Shown here: piece by piece, positions 56,862-64,000 of the stretch
Numbering within the stretch: the first letter of the stretch is position 1
How the letters are laid out: each line of letters starts with the position of its first letter
NCBI GenBank assembly: GCA_019423125.1
Contig: JAHZBZ010000009.1
Coordinates: 22,119 to 86,118 of the forward strand
Direction: 5' to 3'
Source: Bacillota bacterium
GTDB lineage: Bacteria; Bacillota; Clostridia; Christensenellales; Borkfalkiaceae
Length of the DNA: 64,000 bases
Made by a program: the position numbers and the translations under genes
The notes under the pieces: generated by a model
What the model was told of the DNA's origin: nothing
The model's database searches: none
The model's input: only the letters and a program-made list of their open reading frames with translations

Positions 56862-58211
56862 ATGTTCAGTAAAATTCTAATCGCAAACCGCGGCGAGATC
56901 GCCGTTCGTATCATACGCGCCTGCAACGAGATGGGTATCCATACCGTCGCCGTCTATTCGGAGGCGGACGCGCAGTCGTTGCACGTCAACCTCGCGGACG
57001 AGAGCTACTGCATCGGCCCCGCGATCCTCAAAGACAGCTACCTCAACATGACCGCCATCATCGACGTCGCGATCGCGACGGGCTGCCAGGCGATCCACCC
57101 GGGGTACGGGCTCCTCAGCGAGAACCCGCGCTTCGCGGAGCTGTGCGAAAAGTGCAATATCAAATTCATCGGCCCGAGCTGGCAGGTCATCGCCAAGATG
57201 GGCGACAAGGACGAGGCGCGCCGCACCATGAAGGCGGCGGGCGTGCCCGTCGTGCCGGGCCTGGACGAGATCTGCGACGTCGCGGAGGCAAAGAAGTTCG
57301 CGGCGCAGATCGGCTATCCCGTCATCGTCAAGGCGAGCGCGGGCGGCGGCGGCAGGGGCATCCGCATCGTGCAGAAGGAAGAGGACTTTGAAAACGCGGT
57401 GCTCACCGCGTCCGCGGAGGCGCAGAGCGCCTTCGGCAACGGCAAGGTCTATCTCGAAAAATTCCTCACCGACGTCAAACACGTCGAGATGCAGATCGTC
57501 GCCGACAACCAGGGCAACGTCGTCTGCCTCGGCGAGCGCGACTGCTCCATGCAGCGCAAGAACCAGAAGCTGATCGAGGAGAGCCCCTGCGTCACCCTCA
57601 AACCGCAGGTGCGCGAGAAGATGATGGAGGCGGCGGTGCTCGCGGCAAAGACGGTCAACTACGTCTCCCTCGGCACCATCGAGTTCCTGCTCGACCGCAA
57701 CGACAACTTCTATTTCATGGAGATGAACACCCGCCTGCAGGTGGAGCACCCCGTCACCGAATACGTGTCGGGCATCGACATCGTCAAGTGGCAGATCCGC
57801 ATCGCGGCGGGCATCGAATTTCTCTACAAACAGGAGGACATCCGTCTGCGCGGCTGTGCGATCGAGTGCCGCATCAACTCGGAGGACGCGCGCATGGGCT
57901 TCCGCCCCAGCTGCGGCAAGATCAACCTCCTGCACATCCCCGGCGGGCCGTGGGTGCGCTTCGACACGGCGATCTACCAGGACTACACAATTCCGCCCTA
58001 TTACGACAGCATGATCGGCAAGCTGATCGTCTACGCGCGCGAGCGCGGCGAGGCGATCCGCAAGATGCAGGCGGCGCTGTGCGAGCTGGTCATCGACGGC
58101 GTACATACCAACGCCGAGCTTTCCAGCGACATCCTCGCCCAGCCAGAATTCCGCGACGGGACCTATTGCACAAACTTCCTCGACAAATTCCTCAAAGAGT
58201 ACACAAAATAA
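56862..58211 (+). CDS. accC: Biotin carboxylase of acetyl-CoA carboxylase
   Basis: 449 residues. KILIANRGEIAVRIIRACNE, the Gly-rich ATP loop KASAGGGGRGIRIV, EMNTRLQVEHPVTE, and the C-terminal domain. It carboxylates BCCP-biotin using ATP and bicarbonate. The 151-bp gap before it is GA-rich with no gene. Confidence 0.98.
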   Translation: MFSKILIANRGEIAVRIIRACNEMGIHTVAVYSEADAQSLHVNLADESYCIGPAILKDSYLNMTAIIDVAIATGCQAIHPGYGLLSENPRFAELCEKCNIKFIGPSWQVIAKMGDKDEARRTMKAAGVPVVPGLDEICDVAEAKKFAAQIGYPVIVKASAGGGGRGIRIVQKEEDFENAVLTASAEAQSAFGNGKVYLEKFLTDVKHVEMQIVADNQGNVVCLGERDCSMQRKNQKLIEESPCVTLKPQVREKMMEAAVLAAKTVNYVSLGTIEFLLDRNDNFYFMEMNTRLQVEHPVTEYVSGIDIVKWQIRIAAGIEFLYKQEDIRLRGCAIECRINSEDARMGFRPSCGKINLLHIPGGPWVRFDTAIYQDYTIPPYYDSMIGKLIVYARERGEAIRKMQAALCELVIDGVHTNAELSSDILAQPEFRDGTYCTNFLDKFLKEYTK

Positions 58212-58272
58212 CGCGAAATAACGCAGGCAACCCAACGGCGTGCGCGGGCAAGCGCGCGCAAAGGAGAGAGCT

Positions 58273-59154
58273 TTGATATTCGAAGAATTTAAAAAGTTTT
58301 TCTTTAAAAAGCCGAAGAACGCGCTGGAGGGCGCGGAAGATCCCGCATCCCCTCCGCCCGAAGAGGCGTCCATTCCCGACAAACTCGCGGAAAAATGCGA
58401 GAAGTGCGGCAAGATCATCCTCTCGGACGAGATGAAGGAGAACTTCGGCGTCTGCCCCAAGTGCGGGCACTATAAAAAACTGACCGCGCGCGAGCGCATC
58501 GCGCTGTGTGCGGATTCCTTTGAAGAGCTGTTCCGCGGCGAGCGTGGCGAAAACCCGCTTGATTTCCCCGGCTACGGCGAAAAACTCGCCGCGCTCCGCG
58601 CAGGGACGGGCGAGGACGACGGCGTCGTGTGCGGCGTCTGCGAGATAGGCGGCGTGCGCACGGCGGTCTTTTCGATGGACTACCGCTTTATGATGGGCAG
58701 CATGGGCCACACCGTCGGAGAGAAGATCACGCGCACCTTTGAATACGCGACCGAAAACCGCCTGCCCGTCGCGGGCTTCGTGCTTTCGGGCGGCGCGCGC
58801 ATGCAGGAGGGCATCCTCTCGCTGATGCAGATGGCAAAGACGAGCGCCGCCGTCGCGAAACACGGCGAGGCGGGGCTCTTGTACATCTCCGTCCTGACCG
58901 ATCCGACGACGGGCGGCGTCTCCGCCTCCTTCGCCTTCGAGGCGGACATCATCGTCGCGGAGAAGGGCGCGCTCATCGGGTTTGCGGGCCCGCGCGTCAT
59001 CGAACAGACCATCCGCCAGAAGCTCCCCGAGGGCTTCCAGCGCGCGGAATTTTTGCAGGAAAAGGGCTTCGTCGACCTCATCGTCGAGCGCAGGGAGATG
59101 CGCGACACGCTCGCGCGGCTTCTGAAGCTGCACTGCGGGGAGGTGAGCGCATGA
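58273..59154 (+). CDS. accD: Acetyl-CoA carboxylase carboxyltransferase beta subunit
   Basis: 293 residues starting with TTG; AAGGAGAGAG immediately upstream and the [14 protein letters not shown] start support it. A four-Cys zinc ribbon (CEKCG..CPKCG, about residues 41-67) is followed by the crotonase-like domain with [14 protein letters not shown] and [16 protein letters not shown]. It transfers the carboxyl group to acetyl-CoA with AccA. Confidence 0.96.
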   Translation: MIFEEFKKFFFKKPKNALEGAEDPASPPPEEASIPDKLAEKCEKCGKIILSDEMKENFGVCPKCGHYKKLTARERIALCADSFEELFRGERGENPLDFPGYGEKLAALRAGTGEDDGVVCGVCEIGGVRTAVFSMDYRFMMGSMGHTVGEKITRTFEYATENRLPVAGFVLSGGARMQEGILSLMQMAKTSAAVAKHGEAGLLYISVLTDPTTGGVSASFAFEADIIVAEKGALIGFAGPRVIEQTIRQKLPEGFQRAEFLQEKGFVDLIVERREMRDTLARLLKLHCGEVSA

Positions 59155-59915
59155 CCGCATATGAGATCGTAAAGAAGAGCCGCGAAAAGGGCAGGCCCAC
59201 CGCGCTCTGCTACATACGCGAGATCGTGGAGGACTTCGTCGAACTGCACGGCGACCGCCGCTATTCGGACGACCGCGCGATCGTGGGCGGCGTCGGAAGG
59301 GTGGGCGGCATGCCCGTCACCGTCATCGGCATCGAAAAGGGCGCCGACACGCAGGACAAGATCGCGCACAACTTCGGCTGCGCGCACCCCGAGGGCTACC
59401 GCAAGGCGGTGCGGCTGATGAAGCAGGCGGAGAAATTCCGCCGTCCCGTGCTCTGTTTCGTGGACACGTCGGGCGCATACTGCGGCATCGGTGCGGAGGA
59501 GCGCGGCCAGAGCGAGGCGATCGCGACCTCTATTTTGGAGATGATCCGCCTGCGCACGCCCACGCTCTCCGTCATCATCGGCGAGGGCGGCAGCGGCGGC
59601 GCGCTGGGGCTTTGCGCCGCGGACGAGGTCTGGATCACCGAGACTTCCACCTATTCGGTCATTTCGCCCGAGGGCTGCGCCTCCATCCTCTGGAAGGACG
59701 CGGCGAAGGTGGAACAGGCGTGCGACTGCCTCAAACTCACCGCAAACGACCTGATTTCCCTGCACGCCGTCGAGCGCGTGGTGGAGGAGAAGGGCTTTTC
59801 CGAAGAATTTTTTGCAGGGCTCGGCCGCGACATCGCCGCCTTCTTCGCCTCGAAGAGGGGGGAGGATCCCGCCGCGCTCGTCGAGAAACGCTACGCGCGC
59901 TTCCGCAAATTCTGA
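59151..59915 (+). CDS. accA: Acetyl-CoA carboxylase carboxyltransferase alpha subunit
   Basis: 254 residues. [20 protein letters not shown], the [20 protein letters not shown] segment, [20 protein letters not shown], and [18 protein letters not shown]. The start overlaps the accD stop (ATGA). It is the last recognised fatty-acid synthesis gene. Confidence 0.97.
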   Translation: MTAYEIVKKSREKGRPTALCYIREIVEDFVELHGDRRYSDDRAIVGGVGRVGGMPVTVIGIEKGADTQDKIAHNFGCAHPEGYRKAVRLMKQAEKFRRPVLCFVDTSGAYCGIGAEERGQSEAIATSILEMIRLRTPTLSVIIGEGGSGGALGLCAADEVWITETSTYSVISPEGCASILWKDAAKVEQACDCLKLTANDLISLHAVERVVEEKGFSEEFFAGLGRDIAAFFASKRGEDPAALVEKRYARFRKF

Positions 59916-59935
59916 CATAGCATAGGAGGAAAATC

Positions 59936-60751
59936 ATGATTGCCATCGTGACCGATTCGTCGGTAGGCTATTCGACGGCGGAGATCGCCAGCCGCGGGAT
60001 ACTCAGCGTGGTGCCCGTCAATTATCAGATGGGCTCTGCCTTTTTCGAGGAACACGCGAGCGACCGCAACGGCGACTACATGGCGGTGCTCGCCAAGTCC
60101 TCGCCCTGCAAGACGGCGCAGCCCGCCCTCTCCAATTTCCTCTCGGCATTCCGTTCCCTGCGCGATCGGGGCTGCGACATCGTCTGTATCGTGCTCTCGT
60201 CCGCGCTGTCGGGGACTTATTCCTCGGCGTGTTTTGCCGCCGACCAGGTGGGCGGGAACATCCGCGTCATCGACTCGGCGACCATCGGCCCGGGCATGCA
60301 TCTGCTCGTGGACGAGGCGGTCAACATGGTCAAGTGCGGACTGTCCTTCGAAGAGGTGGTGCGCAACGTCGAGAGCATCAAGCGCAAGATCGGCATCGTC
60401 TTCACCGTCGAGACGCTGGAGCGGCTGATCGCGGGCGGCAGGCTGAACAACGCCAAGGCAAAGACCTCGCTCAACCTTCGCCCCGTGTTCGAGCTCAAGG
60501 GCAAGATCCTCTTCCGCGGCAATGCGCGCGGCACGCGCGAACGGTTGGAGGAAATGTGTTCGCTCATCCCCGAAAACGCCCGCCGCATCATCATCGGGCG
60601 CTGCGGCGAGGGCACACCCGTGGAGGAGTTCACGCAGATGCTCCGCACCCGTTACCCCGCGGTGTACCTGCACCAGCGCGTGGTCGGGCCGGTGCTGAGC
60701 ATCCACCTCGGCGAAGGCGCGTTCGGCGTCGCCTACGTCCTCAAAGACTGA
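59936..60751 (+). CDS. DegV-family fatty acid-binding protein (FakB-like)
   Basis: 271 residues. AIVTDSSVGYS at the N-terminus, KTAQPALSNFLSAF with the conserved Thr-Ser-type loop, LSSALSGTYSSACFAAD and RLIAGGRLNNAKA are DegV features. DegV/FakB proteins bind a fatty acid for phosphorylation by FakA. It follows accA by 20 bp and is probably part of the same transcript, which fits a lipid role. No fakA is in the window. Confidence 0.9.
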   Translation: MIAIVTDSSVGYSTAEIASRGILSVVPVNYQMGSAFFEEHASDRNGDYMAVLAKSSPCKTAQPALSNFLSAFRSLRDRGCDIVCIVLSSALSGTYSSACFAADQVGGNIRVIDSATIGPGMHLLVDEAVNMVKCGLSFEEVVRNVESIKRKIGIVFTVETLERLIAGGRLNNAKAKTSLNLRPVFELKGKILFRGNARGTRERLEEMCSLIPENARRIIIGRCGEGTPVEEFTQMLRTRYPAVYLHQRVVGPVLSIHLGEGAFGVAYVLKD

Positions 60752-60756
60752 AACCC

Positions 60757-60787
60757 GCTGCCGCGCCCCACGCGGCAGCCTCTTTTT
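60757..60787 (+). terminator. Terminator of the fab-acc-degV operon
   Basis: A 9-bp stem GCTGCCGCG/CGCGGCAGC with a 5-nt loop, then CTCTTTTT. It ends only 5 bp before the next start codon. Confidence 0.8.
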
Positions 60788-60792
60788 GTGTC

Positions 60793-61656
60793 ATGAAAAA
60801 GCGACTTCTGTTCCTGCGCGACGGCACGGCGGGCACCGTGCTCGTCGCCTATCTCTTCATCGCGGGGCTGGTGCTCCTGCCCACCCGCTGGCTGGGCGAA
60901 CTGGTCGGCGCACGGGGCGACACGGCGGAATACCTCGGCATCGGGCTGATGCGCCTCCTCCTGTGCGGCGTGCTCCTCTTTCTGATGTACCACATGGACA
61001 TCCGCAAGAGGTTCCTGCCCCGCGGCGCGATCGCGCTGCTCGCTTCTCTCCCCGCGCTCGTCATCGCGGTCAACAACCTGCCCATCCTCTCGCTCGCGGC
61101 GGGCACCACCCGCCTCACCGCATCCCCTCAGGCCGTCGCCGCGTTCGCGCTGCAATGCGTCGGCGTCGGGCTGTTTGAAGAGATCGCCTTCCGCGGCATC
61201 CTCTTTCCCTATATTTTGGGCATGACGGGCACGGACGTGCGCGGCAGGTTCGCCGCCGTCCTGGTCTCGGGCGGGCTGTTCGGCGCGCTGCACCTCGTCA
61301 ACCTTCTCGGCGGCTTTTCGGGCGGTGTGTTTTTGCAGGTCGGGTATTCCTTCCTGCTCGGCTGTATGCTCGCCGTGTGCGTGTTCTGCGGCGCGGGCGT
61401 GCTTGTCTGCGCGCTCGTGCACGCCGTCTACAACTTCTGCGGCAACGTCGTCTGGGAATGCGGCAACGGCACCTTTTCCCTCATCTGGACGCCCGCGGAG
61501 ATCGCGCTGACCGTCGTCGTCTCTCTCACCGTCGCGGCGTTTTACGTGCTTTTCCTGTATAAAACGCGCCCCGCGGCGGGCGTTGCGCTCGAAAAGCTTT
61601 TCCCGCAGGACGGCGAAAGCGGCGAAGGGGAGGACGGAAAGGGAGGGGAGTCATGA
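60793..61656 (+). CDS. CPBP-family intramembrane metalloprotease
   Basis: 287 residues with about seven or eight hydrophobic helices. The CPBP/Abi motifs are Glu129-Glu130-xxx-Arg134 in FEEIAFRG, then GALHLVNLLGG, and HAVYNFCGN. Relatives process CAAX-like peptides or give bacteriocin self-immunity; the role here is unknown. The start has no Shine-Dalgarno sequence and follows the terminator T run almost directly, so a leaderless message or a different start is possible. It overlaps the MATE gene by 4 bp. Confidence 0.85.
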   Translation: MKKRLLFLRDGTAGTVLVAYLFIAGLVLLPTRWLGELVGARGDTAEYLGIGLMRLLLCGVLLFLMYHMDIRKRFLPRGAIALLASLPALVIAVNNLPILSLAAGTTRLTASPQAVAAFALQCVGVGLFEEIAFRGILFPYILGMTGTDVRGRFAAVLVSGGLFGALHLVNLLGGFSGGVFLQVGYSFLLGCMLAVCVFCGAGVLVCALVHAVYNFCGNVVWECGNGTFSLIWTPAEIALTVVVSLTVAAFYVLFLYKTRPAAGVALEKLFPQDGESGEGEDGKGGES

Positions 61657-63020
61657 ACGCGCAGTTGTCTCTCGGAAGGCAGAGAGTGCGGGAATTTGCA
61701 AAATATGCGTCGGCGAGCGTCCTCGGGATGGTCGCCGTTTCCGTCTACATCCTCGCGGACACCTTTTTCGTCTCGGCGCGGCTGGGCGGGACGGGGCTCG
61801 CGGCGCTCAACCTCGCCATCCCCGCCTACAACATCATCCACGGCGTCGGGCTTCTGTTCGGCGTGGGCGGGAGCACGCGCTACGCCGTCTGCCGCAGCCG
61901 CGGCGACGAGCGCGGCGCGCATGAGGTGTTCTCGCACACCCTTCTGCCGCTCGCCTTTTTTTCGGTGTTGTTCTGCGTGCTCGGCGCCTTTTTCGCCTCG
62001 CCGCTCGCAACCCTTCTCGGCGCGGACGAACAGACGCACGCGCTGACGGAGGTCTACCTGCGCGTGTTGCTTTTGTTCTCGCCCGCCATCCTGTTCAACG
62101 ACTTCTTTCTCTGTTTTCTGCGCAACGACGGCGCCCCCCGCCTCGCGATGTGCGCGATGATCGTCGGGAGCTTCGCGAACATCCTCCTCGACTACGTCTT
62201 TCTCTTCCCCTGCGGCATGGGCATGTTCGGCGCGGTATTCGCGACGGGCATGTCGCCCCTTCTCGGCGTCGGCATCGCGCTGGTGTACAGTTTTCGCGGC
62301 AAGAGCGGGTTCCGCCTGCTCCCGCCCCGTCCCAGCCTGCACAGGTTCGTCGATTCCTTTCTGCTCGGCTTTCCCGCGTTTGTCGAGCAGTTTTCGAGCG
62401 CGGTCGTGATCTTTGCGTTCAACGCCCTGCTCTACGGGCTGATCGGCAACACGGGCGTCGCGGCATACGGCGTCACCGCCAACCTCTCGCTCGTCGTCGT
62501 GGCTGTGTTCTCGGGCGTGGGGCAGGGGACGCAGCCCCTTCTCAGCCGCGCGCACGGACGTGAGGACGCGGCGGGCGAACGCGCCTGTTTTCTGCTCGCG
62601 CTCGGCACCTCGCTCTTTTTCTCGCTCGCGCTGTATGTGGCGGTGTTCTTCTTCGCGGAGCCGATCGCCGACCTGTTCAACAGGGAGCACGACCCCGCCC
62701 TGCGCGAGATCGCCGCGCAGGGACTTCGGCTGTATTTTCTCGGCGCGCCCTTTGCGGCGTTCAACGTGATCGTGTGCGCCGCATTCTCGGCGACCGAGCG
62801 CGCGCTTCCCTCGCACGCCGTCGCGCTCGCGCGCGGGCTGGTCTTTCTTCTGCCCGCCGCATTCGCCCTCGCCGCGGCGGCGGGCGTTGCAGGCGTCTGG
62901 CTGTCCTATCCGCTCGCGGAGGGGCTCGCCGCCCTTCTCGGCGCGGCGTTCCTCTTTCTCGGCGCGCGCAGGCGCGCCCGCGCGAAAGAGTTTTCGGAAG
63001 GGGAGCGCGCGGACGCGTGA
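61653..63020 (+). CDS. MATE family exporter (second copy)
   Basis: 455 residues, about 12 transmembrane helices. VREFAKYASASVLGMVAVSVY, ILADTFFVSARLGGTGLAAL, and GVGGSTRYAVCRSRGDERGA are typical of one clostridial MATE group and differ clearly from the 7699-9054 protein. Its start overlaps the CPBP gene stop (ATGA), so protease and exporter are coupled; a joint role such as peptide processing and export or immunity is possible. Confidence 0.92.
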   Translation: MNAQLSLGRQRVREFAKYASASVLGMVAVSVYILADTFFVSARLGGTGLAALNLAIPAYNIIHGVGLLFGVGGSTRYAVCRSRGDERGAHEVFSHTLLPLAFFSVLFCVLGAFFASPLATLLGADEQTHALTEVYLRVLLLFSPAILFNDFFLCFLRNDGAPRLAMCAMIVGSFANILLDYVFLFPCGMGMFGAVFATGMSPLLGVGIALVYSFRGKSGFRLLPPRPSLHRFVDSFLLGFPAFVEQFSSAVVIFAFNALLYGLIGNTGVAAYGVTANLSLVVVAVFSGVGQGTQPLLSRAHGREDAAGERACFLLALGTSLFFSLALYVAVFFFAEPIADLFNREHDPALREIAAQGLRLYFLGAPFAAFNVIVCAAFSATERALPSHAVALARGLVFLLPAAFALAAAAGVAGVWLSYPLAEGLAALLGAAFLFLGARRRARAKEFSEGERADA

Positions 63021-63051
63021 GCGCTTCCCGCATATCTTTAAAAAGAACGCC

Positions 63052-63085
63052 CGCCCGCGCAAAACCTTGCGCGGGCGAACTTCTT
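63052..63085 (+). terminator. Terminator after the MATE gene
   Basis: An 11-bp stem CGCCCGCGCAA/TTGCGCGGGCG with loop AACC, followed by a short T-rich tract. Confidence 0.7.
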
Positions 63086-63104
63086 ATATTCCGCGTGCTT
63101 TGCT

Positions 63105-63154
63105 TAAAAAAGAACGCCCGCCTGCGCAAAAACCCTGCGCGGCGGCGCGTTTCC
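63105..63154 (-). terminator. Terminator-like hairpin for the XRE gene
   Basis: An imperfect GC stem around 63115-63153. On the minus strand a T run (from 63106-63111) follows it. Confidence 0.55.
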
Positions 63155-63210
63155 TTTTTCGGCGCGCGCCTTTGCGTGCGCCGTCCTTGTCGCGGAAAAT
63201 TGCGCGCGGA

Positions 63211-63537
63211 CTATTGTTTTTCCTCCCACATCTGCGCAAATTCGCTGATGCGGCTCTTTCCCGTCGGCAAGCAATGGCGGTATCGGTCGATCAGAATGCG
63301 CTCGTTCTCGCTCAGCGCGCCGCTGAGCTTTACCTTTGTCTCTTCGTTTTCCCCTCTTCCGAGCAGGTAATCCACGCTCACGTCGAAATACTCCGCAAAC
63401 AACAGCAGATACTCGTACGGCGCCTGCCGTATCTCGTTTTCGTAGTTGGCGATCGTCCCCGCGTTGATGCCGAGCTGACGCGCCAGCTCGCTCCGCTTGA
63501 GCCCGTTCTCTTCCCGCAGTGCCTTCAACCGAAACAT
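63211..63537 (-). CDS. XRE-family repressor-like protein
   Basis: 108 residues. The HTH covers about residues 3-62 (LKALREENGLKRSELARQLG, INAGTIANYENEIRQAPYEY), ending with the VSVDYLLGRGEN segment common to these regulators. A short helical C-terminus follows and may dimerise. GGGAGG precedes the start. It is divergent from the TM2 gene, and three copies of a 10-bp motif in the shared promoter region are its probable binding sites. Confidence 0.92.
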   Translation of the reverse strand: MFRLKALREENGLKRSELARQLGINAGTIANYENEIRQAPYEYLLLFAEYFDVSVDYLLGRGENEETKVKLSGALSENERILIDRYRHCLPTGKSRISEFAQMWEEKQ

Positions 63538-63560
63538 CTCTTTCCCTCCCGTTTTTCAGT

Positions 63561-63573
63561 ATTATACAAAATG
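63561..63573 (-). promoter_or_regulatory. -10 of the XRE gene overlapping an operator half-site
   Basis: Minus strand TATAAT (63561-63566) overlaps ATACAAAATG (63564-63573), the same motif as in the large dyad at 63637-63668. Confidence 0.6.
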
Positions 63574-63606
63574 AGTGAAAAATACGCGCTAAAAAACACA
63601 AAACGG

Positions 63607-63635
63607 TTGACTATTTTTCTTGAGGCTTATATAAT
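63607..63635 (+). promoter_or_regulatory. Promoter of the TM2 gene
   Basis: TTGACT (63607-63612), 17 bp, TATAAT (63630-63635). Confidence 0.88.
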
Positions 63636-63636
63636 G

Positions 63637-63668
63637 ATACAAAATGTACGATTTAATACATTTTGTAT
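63637..63668 (+). promoter_or_regulatory. Operator dyad over the TM2 start site
   Basis: ATACAAAATGTA-8-TACATTTTGTAT, a perfect 12-bp inverted repeat starting 1 bp after the -10. A bound repressor would block transcription. Confidence 0.8.
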
Positions 63669-63689
63669 AAAATACGGAGGCTGAGAAAA

Positions 63690-64000
63690 ATGAAGGCGGC
63701 AAGAGCGCGTGAGGTGATGGAAGTGCTCCTGGACAAGCTCCCGGAGAAGAAGTGCATCGTCGTGCGGAACGCGCTTGCGGCGGCGGACGAGGGAAAGGAA
63801 GAGGCGGTGCTCGGGGCAAAGCTGCACGGAACGCTTTCCGTGGTGCTGTTGTCCGTCTTTCTCGGCTGGCTGGGCGTGGACAGGTTTGTCATCGGCGACG
63901 TGAGGCTGGGCGTCTGCAAACTTCTCTTCGGGTGGCTGACGCTCGGTATTTGGCCGTTGATCGACATCTTTTTCTGTTATAAAAAAGCGAAGCAGAAAAA
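63690..64000 (+). CDS. TM2-domain protein, cut by the window end
   Basis: 103 codons are visible and the stop lies beyond the window. Residues 1-45 are a soluble helical segment (EVMEVLLDKLPEKKCIVVRN). From about residue 48 come two transmembrane helices joined by GWLGVDRFVIGDVRLG, the TM2-domain signature, ending FFCYKKAKQK. GGAGG precedes the start. It is probably repressed by the neighbouring XRE protein; its function is unknown. Confidence 0.85.
   Translation, partial: MKAARAREVMEVLLDKLPEKKCIVVRNALAAADEGKEEAVLGAKLHGTLSVVLLSVFLGWLGVDRFVIGDVRLGVCKLLFGWLTLGIWPLIDIFFCYKKAKQK

Overview
The window looks like a chromosomal segment of a GC-rich, endospore-forming member of the Bacillota, most likely class Clostridia. 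The evidence is the rpmH-rnpA-yidD-yidC-jag order, FabK-type fatty acid synthesis, a membrane pyrophosphatase, anaerobic ribonucleotide reductase with its activase, a Pho regulon with a Firmicute-type PstS, and the spore genes spoIIR, sleB and ypeB. No genus can be assigned from the sequence alone. Coding DNA is strongly GC-rich at third codon positions, except for one AT-rich gene at 4983-6926.

Layout. 1-4776: end of an unrecognised gene, an aldehyde dehydrogenase, and small membrane/zinc-ribbon proteins with an SPFH protein. 4812-6926: AT-rich island with one large protein carrying an N-terminal HTH and a C-terminal HEPN-like motif, followed by about 770 bp without a gene that contains a 68-bp direct repeat and a 23-bp-stem hairpin. 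7699-14218 (all minus strand): MATE exporter, LUD protein, then jag, yidC, yidD, rnpA, rpmH and dnaN. 14219-14665: AT-rich gap with a perfect DnaA box, a candidate replication origin although dnaA is not beside dnaN. Right of it most genes are on the plus strand: rsmG, a SLOG protein, an NfeD/flotillin pair, a feoA-feoA-feoB operon, dxs, and popT. 27082-35631 is a complete phosphate block: pstSCAB, phoU, a Na/Pi cotransporter, phoP-like and phoR-like genes. 35992-42475 holds anaerobic dNTP synthesis: nrdD with a fused glutaredoxin, trxB, and nrdG, with two NrdR-type boxes before nrdD and a LysR/acetyltransferase/flavoprotein cluster between. 42495-43106 is a gene-free chain of hairpins. Then hppA, an acetyltransferase fusion, spoIIR-sleB-ypeB, a SecB-like gene with fabZ, and the long fabH-acpP-fabK-fabD-fabG-fabF-accB-accC-accD-accA operon, followed by a DegV protein, a CPBP protease, a second MATE exporter, an XRE repressor and a TM2 protein cut by the window end.

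Most notable observations: (1) a 497-bp noncoding element bounded by 42-bp inverted repeats that are themselves hairpins; the two repeats differ at only two positions and those two bases pair with each other; (2) the HTH-HEPN gene with its own operator-like dyad; (3) a PstS whose usual N-terminal segment lies at the C-terminus, i.e. a circular permutation; (4) an NrdD-glutaredoxin fusion next to trxB; (5) a dnaN/rsmG origin candidate lacking dnaA.
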